DNA of 11,290 nucleotides from Oscillospiraceae bacterium (GTDB lineage: Bacteria; Bacillota; Clostridia; Oscillospirales; Oscillospiraceae). The DNA lies in the NCBI GenBank assembly GCA_031280855.1, contig JAITGH010000125.1, positions 1 to 11,290 of the forward strand. Reading direction: 5' to 3'. The notes beneath the pieces were generated by a model. The model did no database searches. It was not told the origin of the DNA and was given only the letters and a program-made list of their open reading frames with translations. The translations under genes were made by a program, and so were the position numbers. This document shows, piece by piece, positions 6,699 to 11,290 of this stretch. The first letter of the stretch is position 1, and each line of letters starts with the position of its first letter.

Positions 6699-7100
6699 GT
6701 GAACATCGCGCTGTTGGCGCACGATAATAAGAAGGAACTGCTCGGGCAGTTCTGCTTTGCGTACCGAGCGATACTTGCTGAACATAGACTAAACGCGACC
6801 AGCGGAACCGGGCACCTGATAATCGACTCTACCGCGTTGCCGGTTCGTCTGTGTCTTTCAGGAGTGCTTGGAGGGCGTGAGCAAATCGCCGCCCGTATCG
6901 CCTACAATGATATTGACCTTGTGATCTTCTTCTGTGACCCGTATCACGTAAGATACAGCGACGACTTGGCGCAAATCTCTAAGATGTGTGACCAGTACTC
7001 GATCCCGCTTGCGACGAACGTTGCGACGGCGGAGGTGCTGATCCTCGGGCTTCAGCGCGGAGATCTCGCTTGGCGGGACATTGTGCGCGGCCGCAAGTAG
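6699..7100 (+). CDS. Methylglyoxal synthase-like (MGS-fold) protein with altered active site
   Basis: A 133-residue protein that aligns without gaps to methylglyoxal synthase (MgsA): VNIALLAHDNKKELL at the start, LSGVLGGREQIAARIA, DLVIFFCDPY, and IPLATNVATAEVLI near the end. MgsA turns dihydroxyacetone phosphate into methylglyoxal. Compared with E. coli numbering (offset 11), His19, Asp20, Lys23, Ser65, Gly66 and Asp91 are kept. The catalytic base Asp71 is Arg60, His98 is Ser87, Asp101 is Leu90, and the phosphate-binding Thr47 is Gly36. The protein is therefore unlikely to be an ordinary MgsA; it may bind a phosphate ligand or have a regulatory role. The reading frame is intact. It lies 83 bases after the MinD-like gene and 21 bases before hisS, so it is probably cotranscribed with them. 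Confidence 0.8.
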   Translation: MNIALLAHDNKKELLGQFCFAYRAILAEHRLNATSGTGHLIIDSTALPVRLCLSGVLGGREQIAARIAYNDIDLVIFFCDPYHVRYSDDLAQISKMCDQYSIPLATNVATAEVLILGLQRGDLAWRDIVRGRK

Positions 7101-7121
7101 CGGCGTACTCAGGAGGTTACC

Positions 7122-8399
7122 ATGGCACTCACGATTACTCGACCGCGCGGCACGCTTGACGTCACGCCGGACGAAGTCTATAAGCGGCACCACATAGAGC
7201 GAATCGCCGCCGAGGTCGCCCGCGATTTCGGGTTCCGCGAGATTCGCTTCCCGACGTTCGAGCACACTGAGCTATTCCTGCGCGGAGTCGGCGATACCAC
7301 TGATGTCGTTCAAAAAGAGATGTACACGTTTGAGGATAAGGGCGGCCGCAGTATCACTCTGCGCCCGGAAGGTACCGCCAGCACGGTTCGAGCCTGCCTG
7401 GAGAATTCGCTTCTCGCGGCCGGGTTGCCTGTAAAGGCATATTACATTACTCCAATGTTCCGGTATGAGAAGCCGCAGAGCGGTCGACTGCGTGAGCATC
7501 ACCAGTTCGGGGTCGAGGTCTTCGGAGCCGACGGCGCGGAGGCAGACGCGGAAGTCGTCCAGTTGGGCGCGGAGTATCTGCGTAGGCTCGGTATCGCGAA
7601 AGTGAGGCTCGAGCTTAACTCTATCGGCTGCCCCGAGTGCCGTCCGAAGTTCTTAGAGGCGCTGCTGACCTACTTCAATGAGCGGCTCGACAAACTTTGC
7701 GAGACGTGCAAGGGACGCTTGACTCGCAACCCGCTTCGCGTACTCGATTGCAAAGTCGACGAGTGTCAAGCCGTCGCAAAGGACGCGCCGATCGGGCTGG
7801 ATTTCCTTTGCGACGATTGCTCCGACCACTTTGAGAAGCTTAAGGGCTATCTTAAGCTTGCGGAGCTTGACTTCACGGTGAACCCGCGAATCGTGCGCGG
7901 TTTCGACTATTATACTCGTACGGTGTTTGAGTTCGTCTCGGAAAGTATCGGAGCGCAAGGCACGGTGATCGGCGGCGGACGATACGACGGCTTAGTAGAG
8001 ACCGTCGGAGGAGCGCATACGCCCGGACTCGGGTTCGGCAGTGGGATCGAGCGCATGTTACTGCAACTCGACGCTGAAGCGATCGAGATCCCGAAGCCGA
8101 ACGGAGTGAGCGTGTTCGTGGCGATGGCGGATTCTGCGGCGGACTCGCTGATTCAACGTCTCGTTACTGATCTGCGCAATGCGCGAGTGTCTGCCGAGCG
8201 TGACCTTATGGGGCGCAGCCTTAAGGCTCAGTTGAAGTATGCGGATCGATCGCTAGCAGAGTATACGCTCGTCATCGGCGGTGATGAGATTGCCGGTGGG
8301 GTTGCGAATCTCAAGCCGATGCGCGGCGGCGGCGAAACCGTCAGCGTTAAGCTTGCTGCGGATGCTATCGCGCAGGCGATTCGCGCACGCTCAAACTAG
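7122..8399 (+). CDS. hisS: Histidine--tRNA ligase (HisRS)
   Basis: A 425-residue class II synthetase that charges tRNA-His. The N-terminus RPRGTLDVTPDE is typical. Motif 2 begins at LRPEGTA (80-86), followed by RYEKPQSGRLREHHQFGVE (about 114-132). The HisRS-specific signature is RGFDYYTRTVFEF (about 259-271). GGGRYDGL and GLGFGSGIERM (motif 3, about 284-312) complete the catalytic core, and an anticodon-binding domain fills the last ~95 residues. The insertion between 168 and 235 has eight cysteines (CPEC, CETC, CKVDEC, CDDC), as in many clostridial HisRS, and may bind metal. AGGAGG lies 5 bases before the ATG. No T-box leader precedes it. Its TAG stop sits inside the 8-base target duplication of the inserted element, so the protein end is unchanged by the insertion. 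Confidence 0.97.
   Translation: MALTITRPRGTLDVTPDEVYKRHHIERIAAEVARDFGFREIRFPTFEHTELFLRGVGDTTDVVQKEMYTFEDKGGRSITLRPEGTASTVRACLENSLLAAGLPVKAYYITPMFRYEKPQSGRLREHHQFGVEVFGADGAEADAEVVQLGAEYLRRLGIAKVRLELNSIGCPECRPKFLEALLTYFNERLDKLCETCKGRLTRNPLRVLDCKVDECQAVAKDAPIGLDFLCDDCSDHFEKLKGYLKLAELDFTVNPRIVRGFDYYTRTVFEFVSESIGAQGTVIGGGRYDGLVETVGGAHTPGLGFGSGIERMLLQLDAEAIEIPKPNGVSVFVAMADSAADSLIQRLVTDLRNARVSAERDLMGRSLKAQLKYADRSLAEYTLVIGGDEIAGGVANLKPMRGGGETVSVKLAADAIAQAIRARSN
8392..8399. repeat. Left copy of 8-base target-site duplication
   Basis: CAAACTAG, directly repeated at 8540-8547. The last three bases are the hisS stop codon. The repeat directly abuts the terminal inverted repeat beginning GGTATTG. Confidence 0.85.
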
Positions 8400-8418
8400 G
8401 GTATTGTCATAAATGTGT
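8400..8418 (+). repeat. Left terminal inverted repeat of the element
   Basis: A 19-base arm, complementary to 8521-8539 except for the fifth base (T here, A in the other arm when read inward). If the G at 8399 and the C at 8540 are counted, the arms are 20 bases, but those bases also belong to the target duplication. Confidence 0.88.
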
Positions 8419-8520
8419 TGTAGTGCGAGGATAACGACCGCCGCTGTATGTTTTTCACTGCTCCACCGTTGCATAAGTTAGGCATGGAAAAAACGGCAAG
8501 GGAGGCAGGCGAAGCAATGC

Positions 8521-8539
8521 ACACATTTATGACATTACC
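8521..8539 (-). repeat. Right terminal inverted repeat of the element
   Basis: ACACATTTATGACATTACC, the partner of the left arm. It contains an in-frame ATG (8529) relative to aspS. Confidence 0.88.
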
Positions 8540-8547
8540 CAAACTAG
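8540..8547. repeat. Right copy of 8-base target-site duplication
   Basis: CAAACTAG, identical to 8392-8399. In the aspS frame it does not create a stop codon, so an extended reading frame runs through it into aspS. Confidence 0.85.
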
Positions 8548-8553
8548 ACTTTC

Positions 8554-8559
8554 AAAGGA
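8554..8559 (+). promoter_or_regulatory. Ribosome binding site for the chosen aspS start
   Basis: AAAGGA, 11 bases before the ATG at 8571. It lies outside the inserted element and so would predate the insertion. A stronger GGGAGG (8500-8505) inside the element lies 11 bases before an in-frame ATG at 8517. Confidence 0.6.
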
Positions 8560-8570
8560 CGGCTATCGAT

Positions 8571-10271
8571 ATGGATGACCTGCAAAACTTTAAGCGTACC
8601 GGATACTGCGGGGCGCTGCGCTCCGTTGACGTCGGGTCGACGTGTTCGTTGACCGGGTGGGTTGCGAGGGTTCGCGATCTTGGCGGACTTATCTTCATCG
8701 ACCTTCGCGACCGCGAAGGAGTCGTACAGCTTGCGTTCGGCGAGGACTCACCGACGGCATTGCTTGAGAAAGCCCGAAGCGTCCGTGCGGAGTACGTACT
8801 TGCGGTTATCGGTACGGTTCGAGAGCGCTCTGCGAAGAACCTAGATCTGCCGACCGGCGAAGTCGAGGTCGCGGTCGCGGAGCTACGCGTTCTCGCGAAG
8901 TCCGAGACTCCGCCGTTTGAGATCACCGACGACTGCAAGACTGCGGAGTCGATCCGCCTGAAGCATCGGTATCTTGATCTGCGCCGTCCGAGGCTACAGT
9001 CGAATCTACTGCTGCGGCATCGTGTCGCGAAACTCACCCGCGATTACTTTGACGAAAACGGATTCATAGAGATAGAGACTCCAACGCTTATAAAGTCAAC
9101 TCCCGAGGGCGCAAGAGATTACCTGGTACCAAGCCGCGTGCATAGCGGAAAGTTCTACGCGTTACCGCAATCGCCGCAATTGTACAAGCAGCTGTCGATG
9201 GTCGCGGGCTTCGATCGCTATATGCAGATCGCCCGATGCTATCGCGACGAGGATCTGCGCGCCGATCGTCAGCCGGAGTTCACCCAAATTGACCTCGAGA
9301 TGAGCTTCGTGGAACAAGAGGACGTAATCTCGATGGTCGAGGGTTACGTGAGCCTCGTGTTCAAGTCGGTGCTCGATCTCGACATAGGTGCGATCCCGCG
9401 TATGACGTACCGCGAAGCGATGGAGCGTTACGGATCTGACAAGCCGGATTTGCGTTACGGGCTTGAGATTGTCGACGTTACGGACATACTGCCGGATACT
9501 CGCGGGATTGTGGCGTCAAAGCTCAGCCGTAAGCAGATTGATAAGCTCTCGGAGTTCTCGAAAGGGATCGGCGGGAAGGGCGTCGTTACGCAAACGGCGA
9601 AGTTCATCACGGAGGCTCAGCAAATTGCGCTGATTGAACGCTTCGGCGCGACCGGCGAGGATGTGATACTGCTGAGCCGCGATTCGCTCGGACAGCTTGG
9701 AAGCCTGCGAGTCGAGCTTGCGAAGATGATCGGTGCGATCCCGAAAGGAACGTTCAAGCCCGTCTGGATTCTGGAGTTCCCGTTTTTCGACTACGACGCG
9801 GAAAGCGGCGAGTTCGTCGCGATGCATCATCCGTTTACCGCGCCGATGGATGAGTGCCTCGAGTACCTCGAGACCGACAAGGCAAGGGTGCGTGCGAAAG
9901 CGTACGACCTTGTATTGAACGGTATCGAGCTCTCCAGCGGGTCGATTCGGATAACGGAGCCGGAGCTTCAAGGCCGGATCTTCCGGTTGCTCGGATTAAG
10001 CGACGATGAGGCTCAGCGTAAGTTCGGCTTCTTACTTGAGGCGTTCCGATACGGAGCGCCGCCTCACGGCGGCATGGCGCTCGGACTCGACCGGCTCGTA
10101 ATGCAGCTACTGGAGTGCGAGAGCCTCCGCGACGTCGTCGCGTTCCCCAAACTTCAAAACGCGTCGGAGCCGATGACAAACGCGCCCGATATCGTTGACG
10201 CAAATCAGCTGAAAGATCTCGGGATCGCACTTGTGAACGGTGAAACGGGAAAGTTGGCAGACTATAAATAA
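8571..10271 (+). CDS. aspS: Aspartate--tRNA ligase (AspRS)
   Basis: A 566-residue class IIb synthetase from the chosen ATG (MDDLQNFKRTGYCGALR), matching the usual bacterial AspRS start RT-YCG. The OB-fold anticodon domain has SLTGWVARVRDLGGLIFIDL; Leu in RDLGG is the residue seen in tRNA-Asp-specific enzymes (weak evidence). The catalytic domain shows QSPQLYKQ (about 200-207), motif 2 ARCYRDEDLRADRQPEFTQ (about 221-239), NGIELSSGSIRI (about 450-461) and motif 3 GAPPHGGMALGLDRL (about 495-509). The bacterial GAD insertion (about 275-400) is present but lacks roughly 18 residues near its start compared with the E. coli enzyme. The reading frame is open back to 8448, adding up to 41 residues encoded largely by the inserted element; those residues show no similarity to AspRS. 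It follows hisS in the operon. Confidence 0.95.
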   Translation: MDDLQNFKRTGYCGALRSVDVGSTCSLTGWVARVRDLGGLIFIDLRDREGVVQLAFGEDSPTALLEKARSVRAEYVLAVIGTVRERSAKNLDLPTGEVEVAVAELRVLAKSETPPFEITDDCKTAESIRLKHRYLDLRRPRLQSNLLLRHRVAKLTRDYFDENGFIEIETPTLIKSTPEGARDYLVPSRVHSGKFYALPQSPQLYKQLSMVAGFDRYMQIARCYRDEDLRADRQPEFTQIDLEMSFVEQEDVISMVEGYVSLVFKSVLDLDIGAIPRMTYREAMERYGSDKPDLRYGLEIVDVTDILPDTRGIVASKLSRKQIDKLSEFSKGIGGKGVVTQTAKFITEAQQIALIERFGATGEDVILLSRDSLGQLGSLRVELAKMIGAIPKGTFKPVWILEFPFFDYDAESGEFVAMHHPFTAPMDECLEYLETDKARVRAKAYDLVLNGIELSSGSIRITEPELQGRIFRLLGLSDDEAQRKFGFLLEAFRYGAPPHGGMALGLDRLVMQLLECESLRDVVAFPKLQNASEPMTNAPDIVDANQLKDLGIALVNGETGKLADYK

Positions 10272-10282
10272 CTATGGAGAAT

Positions 10283-10288
10283 GGTGAT
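10283..10288 (+). promoter_or_regulatory. Ribosome binding site favouring a GTG start at 10293
   Basis: GGTGAT matches the 3' part of the consensus AGGAGGTGAT. Aligned to the ribosome, the GG pair lies eight bases before GTG at 10293. The ATG at 10281 has GGAG only one base upstream, which is too close. Confidence 0.55.
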
Positions 10289-10292
10289 AAAC

Positions 10293-11216
10293 GTGGCAAA
10301 ACGTGAGGAGATCTCTAACAGCGCAAGTGAATGGAACTCGTTGTACAACATTACAACGAAGCTGTTTCGGATTGCGCCTTGGGGCGAGTATACCGCCGAC
10401 AGTTTCTTCTCCATCTGCGATGAGGAGTCGAATGAGTACTTCCTGAGTTTCAACAACGGAATCCATTGCCTTCCGGGAGTCGACGGGCTGCGCTCCTATA
10501 TACGGATGCTGCATAACCGCGGAGATGAGCTTATTGAGATCGCCCTGCGATCGATTGCGATTACGCGCAGTAAGGAAGGGCTGGAGTACAAATCGTACTT
10601 GCCGGGGTATGTACCGTGGTCACTTAACGATTATGAGGTTAAGCTGTTACACCGCGTGTATGGTCAAGCGATTCCGTTGATTGAATGGGTCGCGAATGAA
10701 AGTCCCATGGTCGATTATACGAAGCTTGAAAGTCCGACTCGACGATACGACCAAAAGCGCAGGGAGTGGGTTCATGAGGTTCGCCGATTGCAATTGCCGC
10801 CTATACCTCCGAAGGTTATCGAGCTTCCGGATGAGATGACGCTTTACCGCATCGCTAATCGCCATAGCGTCAATGCGATTCTTGAGATAGACGTCTTCAC
10901 AATCATGAAGCAATCGACGGAGGAGGGTTACGACCGACCGTTCTACCCGACGATGATCATTATCGCGGAGCAGTCGCGAAACGTCGTGCTTGATGTAAAG
11001 CTTGTTCCGCCGGGCGGCGATATTCCGGAGGAAACTATCGAAGCGATCATCGAGTTCATCGAGAAACACGGGCGTCCGACCTTAATGTTCGTTCAAGCTC
11101 AAGAGACATACGGGATGCTTTACGGCTTCGCAGAGGAAGTGAAGCTTCCGCTTAGGGTAGCGGGCTTCCTGAGCGCGGTGAATTACTATAAGCTGGAGAA
11201 GGGGATCGACACGTAA
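10293..11216 (+). CDS. DUF7309/DUF6930-like protein of unknown function
   Basis: A cytoplasmic protein of 307 residues with no signal peptide or membrane segment. The N-terminal part (EWNSLYNITTKLFRIAPWGE, then SFFSICDEESNEYFLSF and GVDGLRSYIRML) resembles the DUF7309 domain: a W..LY start, a PW motif and a later glycine-rich 'GL..Y' segment. The C-terminal part (about 220-300), with PTMIIIAEQSRNVVLDVKLV, an acidic helix and GRPTLMFVQAQETYGML, resembles DUF6930. Neither domain has a known activity, and the match is from memory of the pattern. The start is taken as GTG 10293 (MAKREEISNS); ATG 10281 would add four residues. It begins 21 bases after aspS with no terminator between, and its TAA overlaps the next ATG (TAATG), so it is probably part of the same operon. 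Confidence 0.65.
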   Translation: MAKREEISNSASEWNSLYNITTKLFRIAPWGEYTADSFFSICDEESNEYFLSFNNGIHCLPGVDGLRSYIRMLHNRGDELIEIALRSIAITRSKEGLEYKSYLPGYVPWSLNDYEVKLLHRVYGQAIPLIEWVANESPMVDYTKLESPTRRYDQKRREWVHEVRRLQLPPIPPKVIELPDEMTLYRIANRHSVNAILEIDVFTIMKQSTEEGYDRPFYPTMIIIAEQSRNVVLDVKLVPPGGDIPEETIEAIIEFIEKHGRPTLMFVQAQETYGMLYGFAEEVKLPLRVAGFLSAVNYYKLEKGIDT

Positions 11217-11290
11217 TGGCGATGAAACAAGTTCCGATAACAGAGCAGAAGTTCGTTACGCTTCCCACGGAGTTAGAACCATCGGTTGAA
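11216..11290 (+). CDS. Start of an unidentified gene (cut by window edge)
   Basis: An open frame of 25 codons reaching the window end, starting MAMKQVPITEQKFVTLPTEL. Its ATG overlaps the previous stop codon as TAATG, and GGGG lies about 11 bases upstream, so translation is likely coupled. A second ATG at 11222 is an alternative start. Too little sequence is present to assign a family. Confidence 0.6.
   Translation, partial: MAMKQVPITEQKFVTLPTELEPSVE

Larger units (their letters stand above)
8400..8539. mobile_element. 140-base MITE-like element inserted between hisS and aspS
   Basis: The left end GGTATTGTCATAAATGTGT (8400-8418) and the reverse complement of the right end (8521-8539), GGTAATGTCATAAATGTGT, match at 18 of 19 positions. 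Perfect 8-base direct repeats CAAACTAG flank the ends exactly. The 102-base interior encodes no transposase and shows no recognisable gene, so the element would be non-autonomous. Deleting it with one repeat restores a compact hisS-aspS spacing of 23 bases. The GG terminus, the TGTC-ATAA-TGTGT pattern and the 8-base duplication recall IS256-family ends; IS6-family ends also start with GG and make 8-base duplications. Family is uncertain. The element provides several in-frame ATG codons before aspS. Confidence 0.82.

Noticed and set aside
8448..8570. A 607-residue AspRS starting at ATG 8448 as the main product
   Set aside because: The extra 41 residues are mostly encoded by the inserted element, have no counterpart in AspRS proteins, and the 8448 ATG has no ribosome binding site. 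A shorter extension from 8517 is kept as a possibility.

Overview
The window looks like a chromosomal segment of a Gram-positive, probably clostridial (Bacillota) bacterium with a fairly GC-rich genome. This is inferred from strong GGAGG-type ribosome binding sites, several GTG/TTG starts, sigma-A-like promoters in AT-rich intergenic gaps, a hisS-aspS gene pair, a cysteine-rich clostridial-type HisRS, and a secreted CAP-domain protein with a Pro/Ala/Lys-rich tail. No phage, plasmid, CRISPR, rRNA or tRNA sequence was seen. The region is core chromosome with one small mobile-element scar.

Left part (1-1572): moeA and the start of moaA (molybdenum cofactor synthesis) run leftward with a 4-base ATGA overlap, from a near-consensus promoter. 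A CAP-domain secreted protein (1573-2304) runs rightward from an extended -10 promoter in the same gap. It ends two bases from the end of a convergent operon.

Middle (2307-5663, minus strand): three overlapping genes form a putative DNA-repair or DNA-modification operon. In transcription order they are a short MutS-like ATPase, a radical SAM DNA repair/modification family protein (TIGR03916-like) with a helix-hairpin-helix and a C-terminal QLSLF sliding-clamp-binding-like motif, and its usual partner, a DUF4130/TIGR03915 protein. The operon is divergently transcribed from the next one. The 217-base gap holds two promoters with mirrored A-tracts.

Right part (5881-end, plus strand): one probable operon carries a MinD/ParA-type ATPase, a methylglyoxal-synthase-fold protein lacking three catalytic positions, hisS, aspS, a DUF7309/DUF6930-like protein and the start of another gene. 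Between hisS and aspS lies a 140-base MITE-like element (8400-8539) with 19-base terminal inverted repeats (18/19) and a perfect 8-base target duplication. The duplication contains the hisS stop codon, and removing the element plus one copy restores a compact hisS-aspS junction.

The most notable points are this insertion, the degenerate MgsA-like protein, and the MutS-like/radical SAM/DUF4130 operon. All family assignments come from reading motifs by eye; no database search was run.
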